DNA of 64,000 bases from Pseudomonas sp. RIT-PI-AD (GCF_025642785.1 NZ_JANZKU010000002.1:62001-126000), one strand, 5' to 3'. Positions 17,124-26,523 are shown, counted from the stretch's first letter. The notes: a model not told the origin generated them from the sequence alone. A program made the numbers and translations.

Positions 17124-18218
17124 ATGAACGCTTCCGTCGCTCCTCTGCTGTCCTCCGCTTCCGCACAACCGATAGAGCCGCCGCACACCGCGTCGAATCG
17201 AGACACCCTGCCCCTGCCCAACCCCGCCGAGCTTCGCCAGCGGCTTCCGCTATCCCCCGCCCTGGCCGCGCGGATTCGCACCGATCGCCAGGCCATTCGC
17301 GCGATTCTCGACGGTCGCGACGAGCGCCTGCTGGTGGTGGTCGGCCCCTGCTCCCTGCATGACCCCGATTCCGCCCTCGAATACGCCGAACGCCTGGCCG
17401 ACCTGGCGGAGCGGGTTTCCGACCGGCTGCTGCCGGTAATGCGCGCTTACGTCGAGAAACCCCGCACGACGGTGGGCTGGAAAGGTTTGCTCTACGACCC
17501 TCACTTGGACGGCAGCGACGACCTGACCGAAGGCCTGGCGCTGTCCCGCCGACTGATGCTGCAAATCCTCGAGCGCGGCCTGCCGCTGGCCAGCGAGGTG
17601 CTGCAACCCCTGGCCGCGGGTTACTTCGACGACCTGCTCGGCTGGGCCGCCATCGGCGCGCGAACCAGCGAATCCCAGGTGCATCGCGAGCTGGTCAGCG
17701 GCCTGGACCTGCCGGTGGGCTTCAAGAACGGCACCGACGGCGGCATCGCCATCGCCTGCGACGCCATGCGCTCGGCCGCCCGCCCGCATCGGCATTTCGG
17801 CATCGACGCCCTGGGCCGTCCGGCGCGGGTGGCGACCGCCGGTAATCCGGACACCCACCTGGTGTTGCGCGGCGGCCACCAGGGCCCCAATCACGACGCG
17901 CGAAGCGTGGGCGAGGCCCGCGAAGGCTTGCGGCGCCAGGGCGTCCCGGCGCGGATCATGATCGATTGCAGCCACGCCAACAGCGGCAAGGACCCGCTGC
18001 GCCAGCCGGAGGTGTTCGCCAGTCTGCTGGAACAGCGCCTGGCCGGCGACCTGTCGCTACGTGGGGCGATGCTGGAAAGCCATCTGTTCGACGGCTGCCA
18101 GCCGCTTTCCGGCCCCCTGCGCTACGGCGTGTCGATCACCGATGGCTGCCTGGGTTGGGAAGCCACCGAAGCGCTGCTGCTGGATGCCGCCCGACGCTTG
18201 GGCGGCCGGCGCGGTTAG
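17124..18218 (+). CDS. aroF: 3-deoxy-7-phosphoheptulonate (DAHP) synthase, class I
   Basis: A 364-residue AroF/G/H-type enzyme catalysing the first step of the shikimate pathway from PEP and erythrose 4-phosphate. Key motifs are LLVVVGPCSLHDPDSALEYA (metal-binding Cys), MRAYVEKPRTTVGWKG (PEP/phosphate binding), GARTSESQVHRELVSGL, GFKNGTDGG, VLRGGHQGPNHD, IMIDCSHANSGKDP (metal-binding His) and YGVSITDGCLGW. The AroF/G/H symbol cannot be told apart by eye. The leader peptide and terminator upstream indicate attenuation by aromatic amino acids. It is convergent with cobN, with 2 bases between stops. Its place inside a cobalamin block is conserved in P. aeruginosa. Confidence 0.95.
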   Translation: MNASVAPLLSSASAQPIEPPHTASNRDTLPLPNPAELRQRLPLSPALAARIRTDRQAIRAILDGRDERLLVVVGPCSLHDPDSALEYAERLADLAERVSDRLLPVMRAYVEKPRTTVGWKGLLYDPHLDGSDDLTEGLALSRRLMLQILERGLPLASEVLQPLAAGYFDDLLGWAAIGARTSESQVHRELVSGLDLPVGFKNGTDGGIAIACDAMRSAARPHRHFGIDALGRPARVATAGNPDTHLVLRGGHQGPNHDARSVGEAREGLRRQGVPARIMIDCSHANSGKDPLRQPEVFASLLEQRLAGDLSLRGAMLESHLFDGCQPLSGPLRYGVSITDGCLGWEATEALLLDAARRLGGRRG

Positions 18219-18220
18219 GT

Positions 18221-21200
18221 TCATTGCTCCTCGATGTCCAGCAGCAGGTTCTCCAGGCGCTCGCGGTACTCGCCGGGCTGCTCCCAGAGGCCGCGCTGCT
18301 GGGCCTCGACAAGCCGTTCGGCGATGTCCCTCAAGGCGTCCGGGTTGTGGTGCTGGATGAACGCGCGGGTGTCGTCGTCCAGCAGGTAGGCATCGGCCAG
18401 CAACTGGTACTGGTGATCGTCCACCAACTCGCTGGTGGCGTCGAAGGCGAACAGGTAGTCCACGGTGGCTGCCAGTTCGAAGGCGCCCTTGTAGCCGTGG
18501 CGCTTCATCCCGGCGATCCACTTGGGGTTGGCGGCGCGGGCCCGCACCACCCGTCCCAGCTCCTCCTTGAGGGTGCGGATACGCGGCCGGTCGGGCTGGC
18601 TATGGTCGCCGTGATAGCTGGCCACCGGCGCGCCGCCCAGGGTTTCGGCGGCCGCCAGCATGCCGCCCTGGAACTGGTAATAGTCGTTGGAGTCGAGCAG
18701 GTCGTGCTCGCGGTTGTCCTGGTTCTGCACCACAGCCTGGAGCAGCCCGAGCCGTTGGGCGAAATCCGCCCGCGCCGGGCTGCCGGCGTCCTCGGCGCCG
18801 TAGGCGAAGCCGCCCCAGTTCAGGTAGGCCTCGGCGAGGTCGGCGCGGTTCTGCCAGGCGCGCTCTTCGATGACCCCCTGCACCCCGGCGCCATAGGCGC
18901 CCGGCGCGGCACCGAAAATCCGCCATCCCGCCTGGCGCCGCGCGTCGTCCGCGCTCGCGCCTTGCGCCTGCAATCGCGCGCGTTCGCTGCGCACGCGGGC
19001 CGCCAGCGGGTTGAAATCATCCGGTTCGTCCAGCTCGGCCACCGCTTGCACCGCCGCGTCGAACAGGCGGATCAGATTGGCGAAGGCATCGCGGAAGAAT
19101 CCGGAGACCCGCAGCGTCACGTCCACCCGCGGATGATCGAGTGCGCCAGGCGGGAGGATTTCGAAATCCTCCACCCGCTGGCTGCCGGCCTGCCAGACCG
19201 GCCGCACGCCCAGCAGCGCCATGGCCTGGGCGATGTCGTCGCCGCCGCTGCGCATGGTGGCGGTGCCCCATACCGACAGGCCGAGCTGACGCAGGGGTTC
19301 GCCGTGGTCCTGCAGGTGGCGCTCCAGGAGCAGGCGCGCCGACTGCAAGCCGAGGCTCCAGGCGGTGGGGGTCGGCAGGTTGCGCACGTCCACCGAATAG
19401 AAGTTACGCCCGGTGGGCAGTACATCCAGGCGCCCGCGGCTGGGCGCGCCACTGGGGCCGGCCGGGATGAAGTGTCCCTCCAAAGCCTGTAGCACGCCGG
19501 CGATCTCCGCAGCGCCGCACGCGTCCAGGGCCGGGGCCACACGCTCGCATACCTGCCTCAGTACCGCCGCGCTGGCGGTCCAGCCCGGCTCGGCCTGGCC
19601 GTCGCCGCGGATCAGCGCCAAAGCCAGCTTTTCCAGGCGCTCGCGGGTGTCGCCGGCACTGCGCCAGGCGCTGTCATCCAGCGCATGCAACACGGCGGGA
19701 CGCGGCCCCTGCCAGGGTTCGGCCATCTCGCAATCCAGGGGATCGAAGCCCAGCGCCAGGTCGTCGGCCAGGGCGCGCAGCAGGCTGGCGTTGCCGCCCC
19801 GGCCATCGGCCCGGGGAATGCGCACCAGGGCCAACAGGGTGTCGTCGCGCAACGTCCCCTCCGGCGATTCGCCGAAGATGTGCAGGCCGTCGCGGATCTG
19901 CGACTCCTTGAGGTCGCAGAGGTAGGTATCCAGTTGCGGAAGCCAGCTATCCGGATCCTCGCTGAGCTGGAGGCCCAGCTCGCGATCCAGGTGGGTCTCG
20001 CGCACCAGGGCCAGAATCTCCCCGCGCAGCCGTTCGGCCCGGCGTGGGTCGAGCAGGCAGGCGTCGTAGTACTCGTCGGCGAGGCGTTCGAGGTCGCGCA
20101 GCGGGCCATAGCTTTCCGCGCGGGTCAGCGGCGGCATCAGGTGATCGACGATCACCGCCTGAGTACGCCGCTTGGCCTGGGCGCCCTCCCCCGGGTCGTT
20201 GACGATGAACGGGTAGATGTTCGGCCAGGGCCCGAGCACGGCATCGGGCCAGCAGCCTTCCGAGAGGCCGACGCCCTTGCCCGGCAACCACTCCAGGTTG
20301 CCATGCTTGCCGACGTGCACCACCGCGTCCATGGCGAACACCTGCCGCAGCCAGAAGTAGAAGGCCAGGTAGCCGTGAGGCGGCACCAGGGCCGGGTCAT
20401 GGTAGATGGCGCTGGGGTCGAGCTGGTAGCCACGGGCCGGCTGGATACCGACGAAGGTCAGGCCGAAGCGCAGCCCGGCGACCATCATCCGTCCGCCACG
20501 GCACATCGGGTCGGCCTCCGGCTCGCCCCAGCGTGCCTGCACCGCCAGGCGATTGGCCTCGGGCAGGCGCTGGAAATGCTCGCGATACTCGGCCATTGCC
20601 AGGCTCTGCCGGGCCGGACGCTGATCGAGGCTGTCGAGGTCGTTGCTCACGCCGCCGAGCAGCTCCTGGATCAGCGCGGTGCCGTTCTCCGGCAGGCCTT
20701 CGACCGGATAGCCCCGGTCGCGCAGCGCGCGCAGGATGTTCAGCGCGGCGGCCGGCGTGTCCAGGCCGACGCCATTGCCGATGCGGCCGTCGCGGGTCGG
20801 GTAGTTGGCCAGCACCAAGGCCACCCGTTTGTCGGCGTTCGGCAGCCGCGCCAGGCGACACCAGCGCCACGCCAATTCGGCGACGAAGGCCATCCGGCCG
20901 GTATCGGCCCGGTAGCAGACCACGTCGCTCTGGCTGCGCTCGCTGCGCCAGGCGAGGTCCTTGAAACTCACCGGACGGGTGACGATGCGCCCGTCGAGTT
21001 CGGGCAGGGCGATGTGCATCGCCAGGTCCCGGGCACCCAGGCCCTGGGCGTTATCCAGCCAGACCTGACGGTTGTCCAGAGCGCAGATGGCTTGCAACAC
21101 CGGCACCGGACGCCGGAACGGCGAGCGCCCCGGCGCTTCCGGACTGGACTGGGCGAACCCGGTGGTATTGACGATCAGCGCGGCCTGCGCCTCGTCGAGC

Positions 21201-21958
21201 AGCGCTTCCACCTCCGCCAGGCAGGCCGCTTCCTTGAGGCTGGCGACGGCGATGGGCAGAGGGTCGAGCCCCTGGGCCTGCAACTGGACGCAGAATGCGT
21301 CGATGAAAGCGGTGTTCGCCGCCTGCAGGTGGGTACGGTAGAACAGCAAGGCCACCACCGGCCGCTCCGCCGCCCATTGGCGACGCCAGGCCTCCAAGGT
21401 CGGTCGCGCGATCTCCGGGTGGTAGAGCGCCACCCGGGGCAAGGCCCGCGGGGCCTCCCAGGGATAGTCGCGGCCGAGCCAGCGCGTGGCGAGGAATCGG
21501 TAGAACTGGCGGGCATTGTCCAGGCCGCCCTGGCGCAGGAACTGCCAGGCCCGTTCGGCGTCCCCGGCCGGCACCGTGCCCAGGGCGCTCAGCTCAGGGT
21601 CGGGCCGGTCGTCGCCCGGCACCAGGATCAGTTGCACACCGCGCCAGCCGAGCTCCACCAGACGTTCGATGCCGTAGCGCCAGTAACCGATACCGCCATG
21701 CAGGGACAGCATGATCACCCGCGCATGCTGCAACACCTCTTCCACGTACAGGTCCACCGAGGCGTGGTTGCGCAACTGGCCGGGGTTGGCCAGGCGCAGG
21801 CTCGGATAGTCGTCCGGCAGGTCCCGCGCGGCCTCGGCGAGCAGCGACAGGTGCGAATCGCCGCTACAGAGCACCACCAGTTCGGCGGGGGTCTGGGCCA
21901 GGTGAGCGATGCCGTCGTCCGGCACGAAGCCACCCGGCTGGGTGCGCAGCAGGTGCAT
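18221..21958 (-). CDS. cobN: Cobaltochelatase large subunit CobN
   Basis: A 1245-residue ATP-dependent chelatase subunit of the CobN/BchH family; the length is typical. It starts MHLLRTQPGGFVPDDGIAHL, with characteristic blocks ALVLANYPTRDGRIGNGVGLDTP, HVGKHGNLEWLPGKGVGLSE (catalytic-core His/Glu region) and the C-terminal GYKGAFELAATVDYLFAFDA. It binds hydrogenobyrinate a,c-diamide and inserts Co(II), driven by the ATPase made by the nearby chlD gene. It follows cobW by 20 bases in the same riboswitch-controlled operon. Confidence 0.97.
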   Translation of the reverse strand: MHLLRTQPGGFVPDDGIAHLAQTPAELVVLCSGDSHLSLLAEAARDLPDDYPSLRLANPGQLRNHASVDLYVEEVLQHARVIMLSLHGGIGYWRYGIERLVELGWRGVQLILVPGDDRPDPELSALGTVPAGDAERAWQFLRQGGLDNARQFYRFLATRWLGRDYPWEAPRALPRVALYHPEIARPTLEAWRRQWAAERPVVALLFYRTHLQAANTAFIDAFCVQLQAQGLDPLPIAVASLKEAACLAEVEALLDEAQAALIVNTTGFAQSSPEAPGRSPFRRPVPVLQAICALDNRQVWLDNAQGLGARDLAMHIALPELDGRIVTRPVSFKDLAWRSERSQSDVVCYRADTGRMAFVAELAWRWCRLARLPNADKRVALVLANYPTRDGRIGNGVGLDTPAAALNILRALRDRGYPVEGLPENGTALIQELLGGVSNDLDSLDQRPARQSLAMAEYREHFQRLPEANRLAVQARWGEPEADPMCRGGRMMVAGLRFGLTFVGIQPARGYQLDPSAIYHDPALVPPHGYLAFYFWLRQVFAMDAVVHVGKHGNLEWLPGKGVGLSEGCWPDAVLGPWPNIYPFIVNDPGEGAQAKRRTQAVIVDHLMPPLTRAESYGPLRDLERLADEYYDACLLDPRRAERLRGEILALVRETHLDRELGLQLSEDPDSWLPQLDTYLCDLKESQIRDGLHIFGESPEGTLRDDTLLALVRIPRADGRGGNASLLRALADDLALGFDPLDCEMAEPWQGPRPAVLHALDDSAWRSAGDTRERLEKLALALIRGDGQAEPGWTASAAVLRQVCERVAPALDACGAAEIAGVLQALEGHFIPAGPSGAPSRGRLDVLPTGRNFYSVDVRNLPTPTAWSLGLQSARLLLERHLQDHGEPLRQLGLSVWGTATMRSGGDDIAQAMALLGVRPVWQAGSQRVEDFEILPPGALDHPRVDVTLRVSGFFRDAFANLIRLFDAAVQAVAELDEPDDFNPLAARVRSERARLQAQGASADDARRQAGWRIFGAAPGAYGAGVQGVIEERAWQNRADLAEAYLNWGGFAYGAEDAGSPARADFAQRLGLLQAVVQNQDNREHDLLDSNDYYQFQGGMLAAAETLGGAPVASYHGDHSQPDRPRIRTLKEELGRVVRARAANPKWIAGMKRHGYKGAFELAATVDYLFAFDATSELVDDHQYQLLADAYLLDDDTRAFIQHHNPDALRDIAERLVEAQQRGLWEQPGEYRERLENLLLDIEEQ

Positions 21959-21978
21959 GCTTCAGCGCCGCGCCATGC

Positions 21979-23028
21979 TCAGAGCGCCGCGCGCAGTTCG
22001 GCGGCGATCGCCGCGCGGTCCAGTGCCTGGCCGATCACCACCAGCCGCGTGGTGCGGGGCTCGTCGGTGCGCCAGGCGCGGTCGAAATGCTTGTCGAAGC
22101 GTTTTCCGACGCCCTGGATGAGCAGGCGCATGGGCTTGCCGGGAATCGCCGCGAACCCCTTCACACGCAGGATCGCGTGACGCCCCACCAGGGTCGCGAG
22201 GGCATCGAGTAGACGCCGGTCGTCGACCTCCGGCAGGTCCAGGTCGAAGGAGTCGAATTCGTCGTGATCGTGTTCTTCGTGGGGTTCGTGATCGTGATGG
22301 GTGGCGCGGCCGTCGATGTGGCGCTCGGCTTCGGCGTTGAGCCCGAGCAACACGTCCAGCGGCAAATGCCCCTGGTGGGCCTCGACGATCTTCACCGCCG
22401 GCGGCAGTTCCCGGACCACTTCGGCGCGGACCCGGGCCAGGGCATCGGCATCCAGCAGGTCGCTCTTGTTCAGGATCACCAGGTCGGCGCTGGCCAACTG
22501 GTCTTCGAACAGCTCGTGCAGCGGCGACTCATGGTCGAGGTTGGGGTCCTGGCGACGCTGCGCGTCCACTTGGTCGGGATGGGCGGCGAAGGTGCCGGCC
22601 GCCACCGCCGGGCTATCGACCACGGTGATGACCGCATCCACCGTGCAGGCATTGCGAATTTCCGGCCACTGGAACGCCTGGACCAGGGGCTTAGGCAGGG
22701 CGAGGCCGGAGGTTTCGATGAGGATCTGGTCGAGGTCGTCGCGGCGCGCGACCAGTTCGCGCATCACCGGGAAGAATTCTTCCTGCACGGTGCAGCACAG
22801 GCAGCCGTTGGCCAGTTCGAAGACGCGCCCGGCGGCTTCTTCCTCGCTGCAGCCGATGGCGCATTGCTTGAGCAGGTCGCCATCGATGCCCAGCTCGCCG
22901 AACTCGTTGACGATCACCGCGATGCGTCGCCCTTGCGCGTTGTCCAGCATGTGCCGCAGCAAGGTGGTTTTGCCCGCGCCGAGAAAGCCGGTGACGATGG
23001 TGACGGGAAGTTTGCCCAGAGTTTTCAT
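21979..23028 (-). CDS. cobW: CobW-type G3E GTPase metallochaperone
   Basis: 349 residues from ATG 23028. P-loop VTGFLGAGKTTLLRHML (residues about 12-28), the GCLCC metal site in ANGCLCCTVQEEFF, GTPase motif SADLVILNKSDLLD, and a His/Asp/Glu-rich stretch HHDHEPHEEHDHDEFD (about 245-260) likely binding metal. The C-terminal CobW_C domain ends VVIGQALDR. It probably hands cobalt to the CobN chelatase, whose gene lies 20 bases downstream. The frame is open to 23106, but homology begins at 23028. Confidence 0.95.
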   Translation of the reverse strand: MKTLGKLPVTIVTGFLGAGKTTLLRHMLDNAQGRRIAVIVNEFGELGIDGDLLKQCAIGCSEEEAAGRVFELANGCLCCTVQEEFFPVMRELVARRDDLDQILIETSGLALPKPLVQAFQWPEIRNACTVDAVITVVDSPAVAAGTFAAHPDQVDAQRRQDPNLDHESPLHELFEDQLASADLVILNKSDLLDADALARVRAEVVRELPPAVKIVEAHQGHLPLDVLLGLNAEAERHIDGRATHHDHEPHEEHDHDEFDSFDLDLPEVDDRRLLDALATLVGRHAILRVKGFAAIPGKPMRLLIQGVGKRFDKHFDRAWRTDEPRTTRLVVIGQALDRAAIAAELRAAL

Positions 23029-23167
23029 GTGCGGCGCGGTCCTTTCTGAACGAAGCGGATCGGGCGGGCATGCCTGACGAGCGCGCGCAGCGGAGACCCG
23101 CGCCACGGATTCGCCACCGGATCACCCCGCCCGGTTTGTCATCGGAGGCCGTGCGGACACGACCGTC

Positions 23168-23395
23168 GAGGCAGGTCTCCTGGCTCACGGCTTGCGCGTT
23201 GCGCGCCTGTCCGCCTTCCCACGGTGGAACCGCAGTGGCATCCGGACAGGCCTGGGCCGTTCACAGTTGCGGGGGCAGCCGCGGCATGACCGCGTTCCCT
23301 CCTGCGGCGAGCGCCGCGCTCGAGCGCGGAACCGGCCTGCAGGCCCGGGCCGCAGCCCGGGAAACCTCGAACCGGCAAGGCTACGCAGTGCCCCG
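23168..23395 (-). promoter_or_regulatory. Cobalamin riboswitch controlling cobW-cobN
   Basis: On the minus strand: B12 box AGCCAGGAGACCTGCC (about 23170-23187), core GGCTGCCCCCGCAACTGTGA (about 23260-23280), and the upstream GCCGGTTCGAGGTTTCCCGGG (about 23350-23376). The gene-proximal end is about 140 bases before the cobW ATG. Boundaries are approximate. Confidence 0.92.
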
Positions 23396-23454
23396 ATACA
23401 GGTCAATCGCCGCGGTTGACGCTCGCGACGCATTCATGCTGTTCTAGAAAGCTG

Positions 23455-23655
23455 TTCCAGGTGTCTCGCGCCGTCGCGCGCGAGGTGAAACGGGAAGCCG
23501 GTGCGCGGGGTTCGACCCTCGGCAAGTCCGGCGCTGCCCCCGCAACGGTAAGCGAGTGATGGGATCGAACGTCCACTGTGCCCCTGGCATGGGAAGGCGA
23601 TCCCGGTGATCGGCCGATGGTCGAAGCTCGCAAGCCCGGAGACCGGCCTGGAGCT
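23455..23655 (+). promoter_or_regulatory. Cobalamin riboswitch controlling cbtB-cbtA-cobE-cobM
   Basis: On the plus strand: AACGGGAAGCCGGTG (about 23489-23503), core GCGCTGCCCCCGCAACGGTA (about 23531-23550) and B12 box GCAAGCCCGGAGACCGGCCT (about 23630-23649), about 120 bases before cbtB. It is divergent from the cobW riboswitch, with only about 60 bases between the two 5' ends, which must hold both promoters. Confidence 0.92.
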
Positions 23656-23771
23656 CTGTTTGGCAACCCGCGGTGGGCGGGCGCGAGCTGAAGCCGGTCC
23701 GTTCCCGACGTCCGGCTTTCGTGCGTTCCCCCTCGTCGCGCCCCGCTTCGTCGAAGAAGGAACGTCCGTCC

Positions 23772-23954
23772 ATGTCCAGCAGCACCCTACTCCAATCCAC
23801 CGCCGCGCTCCCCCTGTCGCAACGCCTGCCGCTCGCCATCGGCAGCTGCCTGCTCGGTGCGCTGCTGATCTATTTCGCCGGTTTCTCCCATATCGATGCG
23901 GTGCACAACGCCGCTCACGACACCCGCCACAGCACCGCCTTCCCCTGCCACTGA
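23772..23954 (+). CDS. cbtB: CbtB cobalt transporter small subunit
   Basis: A 60-residue single-helix protein. The membrane helix (LPLAIGSCLLGALLIYFAGF) is followed by a His-rich tail HIDAVHNAAHDTRHSTAFPCH typical of CbtB, which is thought to bind cobalt. It is the first gene after the plus-strand riboswitch and is followed 10 bases later by cbtA. CbtAB is a predicted B12-regulated cobalt uptake system. Confidence 0.92.
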   Translation: MSSSTLLQSTAALPLSQRLPLAIGSCLLGALLIYFAGFSHIDAVHNAAHDTRHSTAFPCH

Positions 23955-23964
23955 GGACGTCGAC

Positions 23965-24654
23965 ATGTTCAAGCGTATCGCCCAGACCGCGGGCCTGGCG
24001 GGCCTGCTCGCGGCCATCCTGCTGACCTTGCTGCAAACCCTGTGGGTCACCCCGCTGATTCTCCAGGCGGAAACCTACGAACAGAGCGAACCCGCCGAGC
24101 ACGTCCACGACGGCGTCGCCGCCCACGAGCACGAGCCGGAAGCCTGGTCGCCCGAGGACGGCTGGCAGCGCACGCTTTCCACCAGCGGCAGCAACCTGGT
24201 GGTAGCGGTCGGCTTCGCGCTGATGCTGGCGGGCCTCTACAGCCTGCGTACCCCGCTGCGTCTCTGGCAGGGCCTGGCCTGGGGCGTGGCTGGTTTCGTC
24301 ACCTTCAACCTGGCGCCGGCCGCCGGCCTGCCGCCGGAACTGCCGGGCACCGCCGCCGCCGACCTGCTGTCGCGCCAGTACTGGTGGATCGGCACCGCCA
24401 GCTCGACCGCCGTGGGCCTGGCCCTGCTGACCTTCGGGCGCTCCTGGGGGCTGCGGATTCTCGGCCTCGTCCTGCTGGCGATCCCGCACCTGATCGGCGC
24501 GCCGCAGCCGGATGTCCACGAGAGCCTGGCGCCGGAACACCTGGAGCGCCAGTTCGTGTTCGCCTCCCTGGCCACCAACGCGCTGTTCTGGCTGGCATTG
24601 GGGCTGATCAGCGTCTGGCTGTTCCGCCGTCCCAGCGCCCCCGACGCGGCGTGA
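23965..24654 (+). CDS. cbtA: CbtA cobalt transporter membrane subunit
   Basis: A 229-residue membrane protein with about five or six helices. The N terminus MFKRIAQTAGLAGLLAAILL fits family members. A His/Glu-rich periplasmic or cytoplasmic loop (EHVHDGVAAHEHEPEAW, about residues 46-62) probably binds the metal. Later helices carry FNLAPAAGLPPELPG and the segment QYWWIGTASSTAVGLALL, both typical of CbtA. The stop overlaps the cobE GTG start (GTGA). Confidence 0.93.
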   Translation: MFKRIAQTAGLAGLLAAILLTLLQTLWVTPLILQAETYEQSEPAEHVHDGVAAHEHEPEAWSPEDGWQRTLSTSGSNLVVAVGFALMLAGLYSLRTPLRLWQGLAWGVAGFVTFNLAPAAGLPPELPGTAAADLLSRQYWWIGTASSTAVGLALLTFGRSWGLRILGLVLLAIPHLIGAPQPDVHESLAPEHLERQFVFASLATNALFWLALGLISVWLFRRPSAPDAA

Positions 24655-25064
24655 ATCCATACGTCGCCGGCCTAGGCTGCCGGCGCGGCTGCGATCCAGC
24701 GGAACTGCGTGCGCTGCTGGATCGCGCGCTGGCCGAATGCGGCCTGCACGTCCGCGACCTGGCCGGCCTCGCCAGCCTCGACCGCAAACGCGACGAGCCC
24801 GGGCTGCTCAGTCTCGCCCACAGCCTGGGCCTGCCCCTGGCGTTCTTCGAGGCTGGCTTTCTGGCGACCTATGCCGACCGCCTGCAACGACCGTCGCAAC
24901 AAGTGCTGCGTGAAGTGGGCAGCGCCGGGGTCGCCGAAGCCTGCGCGCTGGCCCAGGCCGACGCGCTCGGGCTGGCCCCGGCCCGCCTGCGGCTGGAGAA
25001 GCGCAACAGTGCCCGGGCCAGCGTGGCCATCGCCCGGGTAGCCACGGAAGGAGATGCGCCGTGA
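24651..25064 (+). CDS. cobE: CobE, CbiG C-terminal-domain protein
   Basis: A 137-residue protein matching the CbiG C-terminal domain: VAGLGCRRGCDPAELRALLD, then GLASLDRKRDEPGLLSLAHS and LPLAFF. The GTG 24651 start overlaps the cbtA stop, and its own stop overlaps the cobM GTG (GTGA). CobE is needed for aerobic B12 synthesis in pseudomonads, though its exact reaction is not settled. The equivalent region in the CbiG-CobJ fusion at 5.1-6.7 kb is degenerate, so this may be the working copy. Confidence 0.9.
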   Translation: MNPYVAGLGCRRGCDPAELRALLDRALAECGLHVRDLAGLASLDRKRDEPGLLSLAHSLGLPLAFFEAGFLATYADRLQRPSQQVLREVGSAGVAEACALAQADALGLAPARLRLEKRNSARASVAIARVATEGDAP

Positions 25065-25819
25065 CCGTGTATTTCATCGGCGCCGGCCCAGGCGATCCCG
25101 AACTGATCACCCTCAAAGGGCAGCGGCTGATTCGCAGTTGCCCGGTGATCCTCTACGCGGGTTCGCTGGTGCCGCGGGCGGTGCTGGAAGGTCACCTCGC
25201 CGAGCGCGTGATCGACACGGCGCCCTTGCACTTGGAGCAGATCGTCGGCCATCTGCTCGAAGCCCACCGGCGCGGCCAGGATGTGGCGCGGGTCCATTCC
25301 GGCGACCCTTCGCTGTATGGCGCCATCGGCGAGCAGATCGAGCACCTCCGCGCCGCCGGGATTCCCTACGAGATCGTCCCCGGGGTCACCGCGACTTCGG
25401 CTTGCGCCGCCTTGCTAGGGGTCGAGCTGACGCTACCGGACGTGGCCCAGAGCCTGATCCTCACCCGCTACGGGCAGAATCGCTCCATGCCCGAGGGCGA
25501 GCGGCTGGCGGACTTGGCGCGCCATCGCACCACCCTGGCGATCCACCTCGGCGTCAGCCATCTGAAACGCATCGTCGAAGAGCTCATCCCCCACTACGGC
25601 GCTGATTGCCCCGCGGCCGTCGTGCATCGCGCCAGTTGGCCGGACCAGGATTGGGTGACCGGCACCCTGGCCACCCTCCCGGCCTTGAGCGAGGCCAAGG
25701 GCTTTCGCCGAACGGCCCTGATCCTGGTGGGGCCGGTACTGGCCGCCGAGGCCTTCGGGCGCTCATCGCTCTATAGCGCCGATCATCGGCATCTCTATCG
25801 GGGCGGCGACGAGTCCTGA
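25061..25819 (+). CDS. cobM: Precorrin-4 C11-methyltransferase
   Basis: A 252-residue SAM-dependent tetrapyrrole methylase. [20 protein letters not shown] at the start, VILYAGSLVP, RVHSGDPSLYGAIGEQI, EIVPGVTATSACAALLG and LTRYGQNRSMPEGE are diagnostic of CobM/CbiF. It is the last gene of the cbtB-cbtA-cobE-cobM operon, with overlapping starts and stops throughout. Its 3' end overlaps the convergent gene by 25 bases. Confidence 0.96.
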   Translation: MTVYFIGAGPGDPELITLKGQRLIRSCPVILYAGSLVPRAVLEGHLAERVIDTAPLHLEQIVGHLLEAHRRGQDVARVHSGDPSLYGAIGEQIEHLRAAGIPYEIVPGVTATSACAALLGVELTLPDVAQSLILTRYGQNRSMPEGERLADLARHRTTLAIHLGVSHLKRIVEELIPHYGADCPAAVVHRASWPDQDWVTGTLATLPALSEAKGFRRTALILVGPVLAAEAFGRSSLYSADHRHLYRGGDES

Positions 25820-26133
25820 GGGGCTGGCCGACGGCACAGCCGATAGCGGTTCGCATCGACCTTGCCGCGGTTGTCCTCGATCACCACACGCATGTCGAAC
25901 GCCTCCAGCCACTGGTTGAAGCGGCTGGCGAACAAGCGCTGGCGAAAGCGCGGATAGGGCTCATCGGTGGCCAGCCAGGCATGCACGGCGGGCAGCGTGA
26001 ACGACCAGTCGAAGGGTTCGCAGACGAAACCCGCGTCGCGCAAACGGGCGACGAGGTCCTCGTCGCCCTGGCTCAGACGGCGGCACGTATCGAGGAAAAG
26101 GGCGAGGGTATCTCGGTGGGGTTGCTCGGGCAT
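25795..26133 (-). CDS. Conserved-looking small protein of unknown function
   Basis: 112 residues, MPEQPHRDTLALFLDTCRRL..., soluble, with aromatic-rich middle FDWSFTLPAVHAWLATDEPYPRFRQRLFA split across the sequence, and ending in a basic tail. Codon use matches neighbours. It is convergent with cobM, overlapping by 25 bases. No domain recognised; homologues probably exist in other pseudomonads at the end of the cob operon. Confidence 0.65.
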   Translation of the reverse strand: MPEQPHRDTLALFLDTCRRLSQGDEDLVARLRDAGFVCEPFDWSFTLPAVHAWLATDEPYPRFRQRLFASRFNQWLEAFDMRVVIEDNRGKVDANRYRLCRRPAPQDSSPPR

Positions 26134-26199
26134 GGACGGAGCTTAAGGTGCCCCCGCCCGAAAGGCGAGGCCATGGCTGGCTTCGCCCTCGGGCTTATC

Positions 26200-26523
26200 T
26201 CACTGGGCGCGTGCCGGCGGGATATTCCCGGGGATGCTTTCGCTGGTGGTGCCGCTTCCGGTGGTCTTGCCATCGGTACCATCGGTGCCGGAACCGGAGT
26301 TCTTGTCCAGGGTGATCTTGTTCTCGTGCTCCATCACCGTACCCTGCTCGGTGTCGTTGCCCATGGGCTGGGCATTCAGAGTGTCGTCGGTGCGGGGCGT
26401 GGTGGGCGAACCCGCGCCGGGACCTTCCGCCGCGCCGGGAATCGGCGATTGGGCATGGGCGGTAGAGGCCAGGCCAACGGAGACGAGCAGAGCGAGAATC
26501 GAGACAAGGTTTTTCGAAGGCAT
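26200..26523 (-). CDS. Small secreted protein, Gly/Ser/Thr-rich, unknown function
   Basis: 107 residues from ATG 26523, with a good signal peptide (MPSKNLVSILALLVSVGLASTAHA, cleavage near 24). The mature part is low complexity: GAAEGPGAGSPTTPRTDD, then EHENKITLDKNSGSGTDGTD and a Pro-rich end. It is likely a periplasmic stress-type protein. The frame is open upstream to 26634, but the signal peptide fixes the start. No family identified. Confidence 0.65.
   Translation of the reverse strand: MPSKNLVSILALLVSVGLASTAHAQSPIPGAAEGPGAGSPTTPRTDDTLNAQPMGNDTEQGTVMEHENKITLDKNSGSGTDGTDGKTTGSGTTSESIPGNIPPARAQ

Noticed and set aside
19685-22180. 831-codon plus-strand frame opposite cobN
   Set aside because: Antisense shadow; CobN motifs are on the minus strand.
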